DNA of 64,000 bases from positions 6,819,557 to 6,883,556 of the forward strand of contig OX388310.1 of NCBI GenBank assembly GCA_947579605.1. The letters are read 5' to 3'. Under the pieces are notes generated by a model, which saw only the letters and a list, made by a program, of their open reading frames with translations, ran no database searches and was not told the origin of the DNA. Shown here in pieces: positions 1 through 52,100 of this stretch (the stretch's first letter is position 1; every line of letters starts with the position of its first letter). Position numbers and translations under genes: made by a program. This DNA comes from Athripsodes cinereus. Its lineage: Eukaryota; Arthropoda; Insecta; Trichoptera; Leptoceridae.

Positions 1-335
1 AGTAATAGGTCACTTTGGGCAGAATTTCACATAGTGTACTTTCACTCTGACAAAATATATTACTAGTTAACAATCCGTCTGTCTATCTCTATTTCTATCT
101 CACACTCGTCCCCCGCACACCCCTGGGTAACACTCACAGGCAAGCAAGTGTTCACAGCCATCAGTTTGCTGTAATAAATATCTAAATAATGTAACTCCTT
201 GCGGTTATTATTTCTATCACCCCACATAATATAGTATTACACATTATAATTACCATTAAAAAAAATCATTTATCCTAATATGGATAATAATTATATTATT
301 AATTCTGTTTGTTTTTTTACTATCCTCCCTTACAG

Positions 336-40508
<40,173 letters not shown>

Positions 40509-43405
40509 AAGACTTGTGATTTTTTTGTGTGACGCTTATCGAAAAATGTATGCATTGGTATATTTTATGCAGTAAACATATACTGATTTTTGTAATCTAT
40601 ATATATTATATCTATCTATACTCATATTAATTGTATTCTCGTATTTAGGGATTATCATAATATTCATCATTATCTGTGATTTCAGAATGAACGATATTAA
40701 ATTTTTATTTCATGATTACTTACTAAGTATAAAACAATTAGGTATTTATTTTGCAATATATAAGTATTCTGGAACACTCATTGTTGTGATTTTTTTGTTC
40801 TCAAAATGAAAAGGCGGCATATTTAAAAAAAGTCTTAATTTATTTTAAACATGACCATCCTGGCAATTCACTTAAAATTGCCTGATTGCAAGAAATTATT
40901 TTATCACAATTGCAAGAAAACAACATTTCAAAAAATCTTAAATTCACTTTTGAGTTGTATCGGATTTTCTAGACACACTTTTTTAAATACTCAATGAATA
41001 TTTTTTCTGAAGAAAAGTATTTCAATGATATAATATGTTGAGACCCTCTATCAATAAATGACAATCTGATGTCAATGCTGTTTAATTTATTTTATTTAAT
41101 GCCTTTCTACATATTGTAACAACTAAAGCGTTAAATCAAATATCATTATATTATTTTTATAAAATTACTAACATTTTCAAAAATATCCAACCCTTCCCAA
41201 TACAATGGGTCATTATTGTTATTATTTATATAAAATAATAATATTAATATTTTTCTATTTGATTAGGTAATGCATGTGATTGATTTATATATTATTAAAT
41301 ATAGGTTTAAGATTACTAAGTGCATAATTATATAAGTAATTAATTCCACAATTTGTAATAAATATCAATGTGAAGATACTCATTTGTGTAGTTACGATAT
41401 TTCTCTAGTCAAAGAATGTATGAAAATTTGTGATTAATAACTTATTTTGTAAACATATCTAATCGTAAAATATCTATTTTGTGTCAGAATATCCCATTTC
41501 CTTCATTTTCCAACCGAACATTCAACACAAATATGTTTTTTTATTAGCTTACAAGTATTAAAGATTTTTTTTATTATTTAGGATAGCAATTGGCCTAAAT
41601 TGTTTCTCAAAGCCTATAAATTTTGTGTGTGATTTCTGTGGGTTATTGAAAATACTAAAATGACTGTTTTTAAAATAAGTGATTCAAAGTTTTTTTGTTG
41701 TACAATATTTGAATATTGTGTGGCTTCTAAAGCTGTTAAGTAAAATATTACAATTATTTTTATGCTTTATGACTTGAACCATGTATTATATCTGAAGAGT
41801 GTTGAGTTTTGAATTGTAGATGTAATTAAACGTTACTCTTTTCATTTTGTTATTTTTTCTTTATAAAGTTCCATACTCAAGAAAGGGTTAAAGAACACTG
41901 CCGATACATATAGAGCCATCTGTCTTAGAGTTAATTACATTATTTGTACCAGATGGGAATTGCTATGCTCCATGTCTGTCATATGTATGTGTTGTAGAAA
42001 TGTTGTAAAAATGTAAAATATTTATTTGAAAGTCTAACACAATGATCGTGAAACATTTTCCAAAATTGCGGTATAAGTTGGAAAACATTTTTTTTCCATG
42101 AAGGTTGGTGTCTCAATCATTCCTGTCAAATAAAATAGGACTCAGTGATAGATACGTTTGTAGTTTGTATAAATAATGATTGATATAAGGGTAAACACTA
42201 AATATGAAGAAAATGAATGGATGGATTTCCTCATAATATTAGGAGATGATATTTTACACATTAAACCAAGAATAGTTGTCGCACCAAATCGATCATTGAT
42301 TTTTCTATTGGATTTCTATACATAAGAGGGGTTAGTTACTACAAAAGAGGAAATAGTCTTTTTTTTTTTTTTAAAAAGATATATCTGGGTTTTGTTAACT
42401 TAATCTTAAATCTTAACTTATCAACTATCTTCAAAATATCAAATTGGCACGATTGAAATAGGCTGTTTTGGCTCAAGAGCACCAAATATACAAAACTGTG
42501 TTGTTTTACAATTTTCAAGATTCTCAATTAGATTGTTAAAAGGTGGAGGCAGTTCTTTATTTTCAGAATATTCATTTCTACTGCTATCACACTATCATGG
42601 AACATTCCACAAGTGGGGCAGCCAGCAGACCAGCTGCATATAATAAATATGAAAGACGTCCTCAACACATTATCAATATTATTTTTTTTAATTTAAGTAA
42701 TAAATAAGATTAATTCTGGAGTAAAACCTCTATATGCTGATTATGATCTAAAACATTAAAAAAAATCAGTGCAAAATATGACTTGCGCCTGATTATATGA
42801 TAAATACCAGCGTCTTTACAACAATATGATTTGTAGGCAATCTGTACAAAATATGATTTGTAGGCAATCTGTTCAACTTCTAAAAATCATCCAACAATAT
42901 GACATAGGTATAAATTAAGATGTACTTAAATTGTGGTGACCCGAATTATGTATTTATTAATAAATGTGTGTGGGTATGTTTATTTCGCTCCATTTAGGCA
43001 CAATTTAAGACTTTTGACTTTAATGAACATGTACCTTGATAAATATAAAAGAAGTTATAAAGTTTTAGGCTTAAGATTTAGCTAGATTAACAACTTGTCC
43101 AAAAAATTTAGTAAAATATATTAATAATATTTATTCAAAATCGTGCAAGTATCAAAAACAATATTTTATAATTCATTAATTTTTTTTATTATGTAATAAA
43201 TATTAAAACAAAATTTAATTAAATTCAGAAATTTACAATCCAAGATTGTTCAGGAAATGAACTAAATTAATGGAAATAAAGCTGACAGCTACTGTAATTT
43301 TTTTTTAATGTTTTGTTTTAGGTATTTATTTTTCGTTTCATGTATATTTTAGAGAATACTTACCAATATTTTTATTCAATAATAAAGTTTTTATGATAGT
43401 TTGGT
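40509..43405 (+). other. Probable 3' UTR of the KIAA0930 homologue
   Basis: After the stop codon there is about 2.9 kb of AT-rich sequence with no gene. AATAAA at 43381-43386, followed by a GT-rich stretch (GTTTGGTGTTTT), is the best poly(A) signal candidate; weaker AATAAA strings occur earlier, for example near 41054. A copy of the ACCATCACGG repeat lies at about 42588-42665. The extent of the UTR is inferred only. Confidence 0.45.
42588..42665 (+). repeat. ACCATCACGG dispersed repeat, 5' half
   Basis: ACTATCATGGAACATTCC, ACAAGTGGGGCAGCCAGCAG, CTGCATATAATAAATATG and GACGTCCTC. Inside the presumed 3' UTR of KIAA0930. Confidence 0.65.
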
Positions 43406-43963
43406 GTTTTATTTCAATATTGTGTAAATTGTACCATTAAAATAACATCCTTGTTTGTAACATACCCCTTAACGGCGGGGAAGGGAGGGAGGGGAACAGG
43501 CTTGTGAATTGAACCATTTAATAAAAAAAAATAAACTGGTGGTTAACTGAAATGGTTGATTTAAAAATTAAGTAGTTGATAATATTATTGCACCTATTCC
43601 ATCTAAATATTTTTCAACTCATATTTCAATGATCTCTGAGACTTGCAAGAAAACGAAATTTAAAAAACATATGGACCACTATTAATTTTCTTTCGATGTT
43701 TACATGTTCCAAAAAAAAAAACGACAGTACCTAGTGTCTCTCAATAATTTCTCTTATTTATAGTAGGTAAGTAAAGGAAATTGCATTTTATTTTATTCTA
43801 TTGTCCAATAATAACATGTAGGTACATGAAAATAATATACCTACCACATATTGTATTGTCATAAATTGGCTAAGCACGCCCTTTTCATATTATTATTTTA
43901 TACCTAATATACCTTCTTAGTCAAGAGTCCTCTTTAATTGCAAACATCCATATGAGAATACAA

Positions 43964-44332
43964 TAGCGATGTAACGAATGTGTGATTTTGGATATTCGCG
44001 AATGCGAATAGCGAATATTGACTTGCCTAGATTTCTACAATATTGCTCAATCATTAAAATTTCTACCCCCCCCGTCGCCGAATTTTCAGAATGGTATTGG
44101 AATTTTAAATATTTCAAAACTTCTCGGTTTTCTTAAAGAGTATTTTCTTGTAGTACCTTTTTCTACAGTTTACCGGGTAAGTATCCGGTACTTTTACCGA
44201 ATATCCGATACTTTATTACCGGAATAATATTCGCAAAACATACGCATATTTTTTTTTTGCGAATGCGAATACTTTGAAATATGCGAATATTCGCGAATAC
44301 GAATGCGAATACGAATATTCGTTACATCACTA
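43964..44332. mobile_element. Non-autonomous hAT-type element with 8-bp target duplication
   Basis: The inverted ends TAGCGATGTAACGAAT (left) and, on the other strand, TAGTGATGTAACGAAT (right) differ at one base. The exact 8-bp duplication GAATACAA flanks it at 43956-43963 and 44333-44340. hAT transposons make 8-bp duplications. The subterminal regions carry repeated GCGAATA/TATTCGC words. The 369-bp element has no transposase. It holds a module (about 44051-44160) shared with the larger element at 59017-60572. Confidence 0.9.
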
Positions 44333-44625
44333 GAATACAACAATCTTCATAACAAGTCCACTAATTATAATCAGTGGTGGTGCGTGAAAGATAATTTAAA
44401 TAAGTTTTCAAATGTGTTATTTTTATACAGTTTAAGTTCTGAAGATGAGACAGTAGGTCTTGAAAAACGTTTAAACAAATAAAATTGTAAAAGTGGAAAA
44501 TACAGTGTTTGTTTTTTCAAAAATAGTTTATTATAATTTAAATATTTAATATAAAGCAATAAATATTAAAATGCTTTTTGCATAAGATTTTTTTCGAAAA
44601 TTTTCATTCTTTTTTACTGCTACTA

Positions 44626-44755
44626 CTACTATACCGCTATGGTATATCCCTCACGGAGGGTAATCAACAGACCAGAGTGTAATAAACATGAAAGCTGCAT
44701 GTCTTCCGTGCCAGCAAAAAATTAAGATATTCAGGATGGGTGACCAAGATTTTAA
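44626..44755 (+). repeat. ACCATCACGG dispersed repeat, diverged copy
   Basis: CTATGGTATATCCC, GGGTAATCAACAGACC, GTAATAAACATGAAAG, GTCTTCCGTGCCAGC and ATATTCAGGATGGGTGAC. Preceded by an (ACT)n run, as in the copy at 28225. Confidence 0.65.
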
Positions 44756-44998
44756 ATAAAGTAGGTAGGTACCTACCTAAAATAAACAAATCCATATGAA
44801 GTAGGTATTTGTCAAAAATTTGCGATTTCTTTCGACTTGAAACCTAATAAAAGTATATAAGTTTGTGCTTGTTATAATGTAATTACCCCCCCCCCCCCCT
44901 ATAATCTCGTAAATAGTAGGGCAGTAGAAAAATGGTATTTAAATATAGAAATTGGTATCAAAGGGAAAAGTCCCCTTCCCCCCCCCAAGTTGTTACAG

Positions 44999-45209
44999 CA
45001 GGGTTACTCTTGACAAAACTAAACACGATCTTAATCTAGTCTTGATTTTGATCATACGACGCACGAAGTGACTATTGGCCAAAAATACACGAAAACCGAT
45101 CGCGCGTTAGCGGTAGCGCGGTGTTTTTGACCATAGTCCCTTCGTGCGTCGTATGATCACGATCAAGACTAGATTAAGATCGTGTTTAGTTTTGTCAAGA
45201 GTAACCCTG
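44999..45209. mobile_element. Palindromic 211-bp DNA element, copy 1
   Basis: The ends CAGGGTTACTCTTGAC and its reverse complement extend into inverted arms of about 70 bp (key words AAACACGATCTTAATCTAG and ATACGACGCACGAAG) around a GC-rich centre (GCGCGTTAGCGGTAGCGCG). CAG flanks both sides and may be a 3-bp target duplication. It encodes nothing. The same element lies reversed at 45549-45759. Confidence 0.88.
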
Positions 45210-45548
45210 CAGATGAAGACATCTGGAATCAAGCTGTTGCCCCCCTCTAGAGAAAATCCTGGATGGTTTGATTTAAATTAAATACAAATGAATGTTAATT
45301 CATTCTCCCTTTCTTTCTTTCCTTTCATTATTTTTTCCAAGACAACAAATTTTGTGTTACCGACAACAAATAAATGTAAATAAAAAGTCGGAGACCTATG
45401 TCTAAAAATTAGTGGTTTTCCTTAATTATTCCTACTTGCTGTGGTACTCATTGATACAGATTGCCTGACATGTCGATGACCTGAGGATATCTAACGACAA
45501 ATATCTGTCTTTGCAGACTGAATTGGCAAGGTCTAAAGTCCGGACCAG

Positions 45549-45759
45549 CAGGGTTACTCTTGACAAAACTAAACACGATCTTAATCTAGTCTTGATCTTG
45601 ATCATACGACGCACGAAGGGACTATGGTCAAAAACATCGCGCTACCACTAACGCGCAATCGGTTTGCGTGTATTTTTGGCCAATAGTCACTTCGTGCGTC
45701 GTATGATCAAGATCAAGACTAGATTAAGATCGTGTTTAGTTTTGTCAAGAGTAGCCCTG
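45549..45759. mobile_element. Palindromic 211-bp DNA element, copy 2 (reverse orientation)
   Basis: It has the same length and arms as 44999-45209. Its asymmetric centre reads CGCGCTACCACTAACGCGC, the reverse complement of copy 1 apart from one base, so the two insertions face opposite ways. It is also flanked by CAG. Near-identity suggests recent activity or gene conversion. Confidence 0.88.
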
Positions 45760-45762
45760 CAG

Positions 45763-46210
45763 TAAAGTAAACAAGTGGTTGTCGATGATAATGATGAGCA
45801 GGAAATAGGAACCGGTAGAAACGGTTCAAAGCATTTAACATGTTGTATAGCATATAACAATATTAATACTAGTTAGCTAGTTACTAGATACTTAATAATT
45901 AGATAGGTATATGATGTGCACGCCTGTGTTATTATTTCACTCTAACTAGTGAACGGTAGCCGGAGTTGGGAAGAGTAGGTACACTAACAGTTTCAATTGA
46001 AGACATGAAGGTAAGTAGTAAGTACAGTCTAATCTTAATAATAATAATAAGTAGGTACATGGTAGTATGGTGACTGTTAAAATTACTGCCGTATATTGTA
46101 CCTACCACCATCTCCTTATTAAATACGTACTCCAGTGAAGGTATTCTCAACAATGTATCTTACTTGAATATAAACAGTAATTTAATTCGTTCTTTTTTCT
46201 TTTCTGTTTT
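45763..46210. other. AT-rich intergenic sequence, no gene seen
   Basis: Nothing was recognised between the palindromic element and the retrotransposon relic. Confidence 0.4.
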
Positions 46211-46261
46211 TCAAGATAAATCCAAGTTCGAAGAAAGCTCAAATATATCCCCACAGTAAAA

Positions 46262-46515
46262 AAAATTGGCATGGATTGACCACGTCGTTAGATCCGGAGA
46301 AGAAAGGTCGACTAAAGGTATTCTGTAGAGTATACCCGAGGGCAGAAGACTTTTAGACAAACCAAGACAAAGATTATTAGATAAAATCAACTGAGATTTA
46401 GAGGAGCTAAGTACTAAAGTCGACTGGCAATCCATTGCTCAAGATAGAAAGGCTTGGAGATCTATTGTTTTGGAAGCAAAGTCTCTACTAGGGCTTTTCG
46501 GCCATCCATTGAATT
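46262..46515 (+). pseudogene. Non-LTR retrotransposon reverse transcriptase tail, family C relic
   Basis: Allowing stops and shifts, the plus strand reads HVVRSGEERSTKGILY, then EGRRLLDKPRQRLLDKIN, DLEELSTKVDWQSIAQD and RKAWRSIVLEAKS. This is the common 'GRP-W-DR-WR' C-terminal tail of insect LINE ORF2 proteins. Several in-frame stops show decay. It differs from families A and B. Confidence 0.7.
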
Positions 46516-48727
46516 CCTCGAAGAAGGGTAGGTATCTAGAGGTTTTGCACGTGGCAAAGGATCCCAATCATGGAAACAGATTTTAGAAAACCTCAATCTT
46601 CTGAAACGTCATATTATGAGCGGTGTAGTATGAAAGCGAATCATGTAGGCAGACCGGAATATTGCAGTCTAAAAAAAATGTCCTTCTGACACGTTTTTTG
46701 GTCAAATATCATTGGATATATTAAAAAAATGAGCTACGAAAGACAGTAATTAATTCATTTTTATACCAATATCTAAGGATGCTTGCAATTTTACAAAGAA
46801 TTATTTTAGTATGACCTATTAATTTGATAGGTGTGAAACAGTAAAACTTTGGTTTGACCTACTAAAATCCTAGGTGTTAAAACCGTTTATCATTAGGTGA
46901 AAATATTTTTATACCTAACTAGAGAGTGGAGCGTAAAGAATTTACCAAATGATTATACACGTAAGTATAAATTTAAAAGTTTATGAGTGAAATGTTTTAT
47001 ATCGATTTCCTGTGAGTTAATTGACATTCATAAAGATAATTGTTACATTACGGAATCTAGGTTTCGGCTTTGACCTACAAACGTATTGAGATTCATTTGA
47101 ACAAAAATAATAATTATTGATCTGTTTTACGACATAATGCTTTATTATTGCTCACAACTACGTATGCTCTAGATTTATATTCACTTCAAACCTTACTTAT
47201 GACTTGTATTCAAGTCTCAGTTAACATGAGCCCACTGTTTTCCTGTTGTTAGACTATTATTCCATCTATTTCATTATCTTTTTACGACTCTTGTTCTGCT
47301 ATGAATACCAATCCAGAATATTGGGTGTTTTACACTTTATCCTATCCTATACATTTCGTATATTATAATTTTAGTTTTCAAGACTTTATAAACTAAATCC
47401 GCAAATTTTGTTTACTTTCAAATCGTTTAAATTTTATTCTTCCTCGCAAACAAATATTCGACATCTGTCTATTAATGGCACCCATCAGCTTCAAATCTAC
47501 ACTTATTTTTATAAAACTCTATACTTTATTCTATCGTATTGATGTTTAAAATATAAGTCAAGATAACAAGATATCAAATATTATACGATTCTTTGATTGT
47601 TGAAATGAGCAATGACTACAATGGTTGACAACGCATGCGATGCAAATACCTCAGCAAAGTGAGGATATTGTCTCATCCTAATAACAGAATTATAACATCC
47701 GTTCTGAATCATTAAATTCCTTCATCAGCACAAAACTGCGGAGACGAAGTAAGAGAGAGGGATGTTATGAAGGAAACGTAATATACTTACTGTAGCTGAC
47801 ATATCTAATAGTCATATTGGTAGAGGAGATGATTGGTGGGTACGCGAGAGTGGGAAGGGACTTGGGATTAGATGAGGAGATGGAGGAGACATCTAGTCTA
47901 ACAAACAAGTGTTGACAACCATCAAGTCGCATCAAATCAGTTTTACCTAAATATTGTTACGGTGACATACAACAAGAGTCCAGTGTCTCTTGTATTGTGC
48001 TATAGTTTACCTAATTATATAAGCATTTTACTTAATGATAATTACTTAGTAGCTGAGAGATATAATTGTTATTGTATCCGGATAATTAGGTCATTTATAA
48101 TCATGTCGGAATTATTGTCGCCTTCTGGAAAACAGTGTTATTAAATTAAAAGTTTATTGTTCATCTCAATATTATTTAATTGCCATAATTTAATTCTGTA
48201 AACAACTTAGTAGGTACTTTTAATATTTTGTTTTTAATTATAACAATATTGTGGAAAATTCATTTCAAAGGGACATTTATCAATATTTCAATTAAGGATT
48301 TCAAGATAATCAAAAAATATTGTTACGTACTAAATAGGTTTATCTTGTATCTAATTATACATGTACGCGTGCATAATTAGGTTTTTAAGAATAAAATATT
48401 TCTATGAATTTCAAATGATTAATTTTATCTACTCGTTAGCACGATGGAAAATTTATATTCAAAACATCATACCTAAACATAACGTATCAATTAAGTTGTA
48501 AATAATTAATGAATAATACCTGATTGAAAGCCATTAATTATTTGTACTTCGATATATTATATAATTACTAATTAATGCTAACGTTTTGCCTAATATATTT
48601 TATAACAGACGCTTGCAACATTATTGCCACATACAAAAATATTACCTAGTTTATCTATGTGAGTCAGAAAATTCCCGAAGAAATTCGCTCAATCGGCAGA
48701 GCACCTAACAGCATTATCGACAAGCAG
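46516..48727. other. AT-rich intergenic sequence upstream of F-spondin
   Basis: It has a purine-rich stretch at 47812-47900 (GAGATGATTGGTGGGTACG and on). AACAAACAAGTGTTGACAAC (about 47900) resembles AAGCAAGTGTTCACAGCCAT at about 143, so a diverged repeat may be present in both places. No gene was seen. Regulatory DNA for F-spondin would be expected here. Confidence 0.4.
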
Positions 48728-48770
48728 AGAGAGGTCACGACATATTCATATCAACTTATGTGACCTCTTC
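48728..48770. promoter_or_regulatory. Inverted AGAGGTCA half-sites near F-spondin start
   Basis: AGAGGTCA at 48730-48737 and TGACCTCT at 48761-48768 form an exact 8-bp inverted repeat about 160-200 bp upstream of the start codon. AGGTCA is the nuclear-receptor half-site, though the 23-base spacer is unusual. It could equally be a small hairpin in the 5' UTR. Confidence 0.25.
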
Positions 48771-48927
48771 CAGCACTCTTATCTAACATAAACATCATCA
48801 TCCGCACTAACTTCACAACACTTAGTCATTCTTTAAACAACACTTGTTATATTTAACTCTCTTGTATTTCTATTTTTTAATTAGTGCAGTGAAATATAAA
48901 AAAAGACAACGCCGAAGTATAATCAAC

Positions 48928-49129
48928 ATGGAGGAGTTTGTTATCAACTCCAAAAGATTTGTCGTGTGTTGGTTTCTTATGGTAGGATGGTTCGCTATCG
49001 TTTCTGGAGATTGCTCAAGAAAACCGCCATTTTCCGCCACCAGATATCCCAAGTCCCCGGGAGACAATGGGTTTAAGATTATAATGAGTGGAGATGTGGA
49101 GAGATATGAACCTGGAGCTCTCTATACAG
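48928..49129 (+). CDS. Spon1: F-spondin exon 1: signal peptide and start of Reeler domain
   Basis: ATG at 48928 (AACATGG). The N-terminus has KR then the hydrophobic FVVCWFLMVGWFAIVSG, with likely cleavage before DCSRKPP. The Reeler start has CSRKPP and YPKSPGDNGF. The donor G|GTAAGC starts at 49130, phase 1. No upstream in-frame ATG was seen. Confidence 0.88.
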
Positions 49130-52100
49130 GTAAGCATTAATTTATTTTATCATTTATACTTCACTATCAATCATCTATAAATTTCGATTTAATTCAAAGT
49201 ATTTTATGTAGCATGGTTTTATATGAAGATGCGTAATATACAACTATAAGAGCGAGCGAGACTGTGTATATGTAGGCATGTTGAGATGACCGGAATGTTA
49301 GGTAGGTACCTATGTTTTTTAAATAAATTGCGGCGCATGGTGTTAGATGATAGCTGATCTCTGAAAGATTTACCTTTTATCTGTAATTTATATATGTAGT
49401 CATTGTCTGTTTTATGTTTAAAATTGAATAAATAAATAAATAATATTATTTTCCATAATACATAACTATCTAATAATCGAACGAGCAGAATGATTTGTTT
49501 ATCAATAATTATAGTATTGATCAGGAATTCCAGTGATTTATGATTTATTGCCAATATTATTGAGATCAAGATTAAGATCTAACCTCAGTGTGATTGAGCT
49601 AAAAATGCTTCCAAGATCAATGTTACTTACATATTACGGCATTGACGATGTCGTAAATTTAAATCTCGCACAAATATTATGTATGACAAATAAAAGTTAC
49701 GGAATACTAAAAAATCATCATCATCATCATCGCCCTCAACGCTCCTCTTGGGAGCACAGGGCAGAAACCAGCCTCCTCCATTCAGAGCGTCTCTGTGCCA
49801 ATTGCGTCAGCTCTTCCCACGACATTCCTTGCGCTCTGATAAAGATTTAAGAAGCACTAAAAAATAGGATGGGACAAAATATCCACAAATACCTCTTTAT
49901 TTTCCCTGCAGTGAGTTTTATTTATTGTTATGTACTTTTGAATCCCGATTTATAGCCCAATTTCTATATCAAATACCTAGGGATGGCTATTATGAATAGT
50001 TATAATTAGTAAAAAGAAAAATTTGGTTTGATTGATTTTAGTGATTAATTTATTATTACAGACAGTAGGTAAATTTATATCATATAACCATGCATGTATT
50101 TATATATTTTATGTTTTGAATATTACATATAGACATTGCTTGTCCCTCCTACACAAGTGTTTGTATACTTTCTGGAGATGTAAAAAACGTATTTGTTTTC
50201 CAGAAAATGTAAAAAATATGTACCTATAGTAAATAATATGTAATAAACAGTGTTAATATACCTATTATATTTAAATAAAAAAATTAACACGAATACTTAA
50301 TCATATATTATATTGTATTGAACAGTGTGATTCGAGTTCCACAACACCAACAAGCATATGACAATATTATATTTCAATAACGAGAATTCTAACTACATAT
50401 AATATTTTTATATTGTGTTTCATTATTTCGAGTATTTCGTGACCCACACCAATTTTCTACAGCACAGTCTTAATATATTGTTGATGTGTACATTGTAAAG
50501 TTTCTATTTTGGTTTTCCACAAACAGTAGTACCGCTGCACCCATTCTCTGTTTTATTACTACAACTACAATATTACATCATAATCCTATTATTGTTATTT
50601 TATATAGCAGCAGCCTTGTAATCATTTTCCAATGACTCATTTAGTTACTCTTTTGTGGCGTCCATTCGTTTGTTTAATTGCCATGAAATCTTAAATATTG
50701 TTTTCTTTCAACGGAGTCATTAAAGTTAAAGTACCTACCTATTGCAAATAAAAACCAATATAGTTACATTTATACACAATAAACAGGATGTTTCAGGTAT
50801 TAAAGACGAGCAGTACCCATCATGAACGAATAAATACACAAGGATGTAAAATAGATGGTTTCGTTTTGATTTGACTTGTCAACTTCTTTTCAAATGATAA
50901 TAAGTATAATTATGTGTTACATCACAGTATTTTTGTTTTCTTCTGGATAAGTGGCCGTGATTTTGACTGATGAAAAGTAAACTAACGTTTTTCCCATATC
51001 TGCGGCGAGCATCTTCAAAGACGAAGGGTGTAAGGTGAGAAATGAACCTCAAGCTTACGGTCACCTAGTCCAAAAACACCAAGTCAACTATTTTCAATGC
51101 CTCAGACCATAAATGCACAAAATCCTCATCAGTAATGTAAAATTAATTATCCTTCACATTTTCAGTGACTCTTGTTGGTTCTCGAACTCACAATAGACTT
51201 CAACAATTTACAAGATTTTCACTTGGAGTAGAGCCCCGCGATCCCAATGTATCCAACGATCCCCGTACTACTGGACAATTCCAGCTGTTTGCTGATACCA
51301 TCTCCACATTTGATGAAGAATGTGTCAACACAATCAAGGAAGCAGATGATTTGCCAAAGACGGAAGTACAAGTCATGTGGAAGGCACCAAATGAAGGATC
51401 TGGATGCGTAATAATCAAGTACCTACGTAACAAAATGAGTTTCTAATAAAATTATGTTTGCATTTGTATATACTCGTATAACTTTAACTTGGTTACTTAA
51501 GAAATCATTTTCTTTGTTAACGGATAAAGGTTTATAATTATAGTTAATCTTTTATATGTTGACGAAGAAAATTATTAAGTTTAAGTTAAGTTTTTTGAAA
51601 ATATTTTTTTTTGCAACTTGGGCGTAGAAGCTAATGACCAGTGTGAGTTGCATCCAAAATAATTTTGTGACGAGATTCATACTGGAACACTTTTTGAGGT
51701 TAACATAAAAAATAAAACAATATACTTTCTTATCTCGTTAATTAACTCATAACAAGTTAATGCTTAGCTCTGGGTATGTAGATGTTTTATTAATACGAAT
51801 CAAAGAGAAATTTGTACGTTTTCCCTTCAATATATTTCTATTAATTATTTAATTAAAATTTAATTTATTAAACTTATTAAATTTTAATCATCAATTTACA
51901 GAGCAATGGTGTATGAAAATACACGGAAATGGTATCAGAATGACGGGCAACTAAGCAGACTCGTCTGTGAACAAACACAAAGACCTTCTGTTGGATCTAA
52001 ATGTTGTGCATGTGATGACGCCAAGTATAATGTAAGCTGTTTGTATAAATGTTAATTAATTAATTGACCAATCAAGTAATTATTTCACAATTTCAAGCAT

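Noticed and set aside
1..335. Possible earlier KIAA0930 exon at the left edge
   Set aside because: No frame here matches the N-terminal part of the family, and no acceptor/donor pair is convincing.
45432..45614. 60-codon minus-strand frame
   Set aside because: Half of it is the arm of the palindromic element. No coding evidence.
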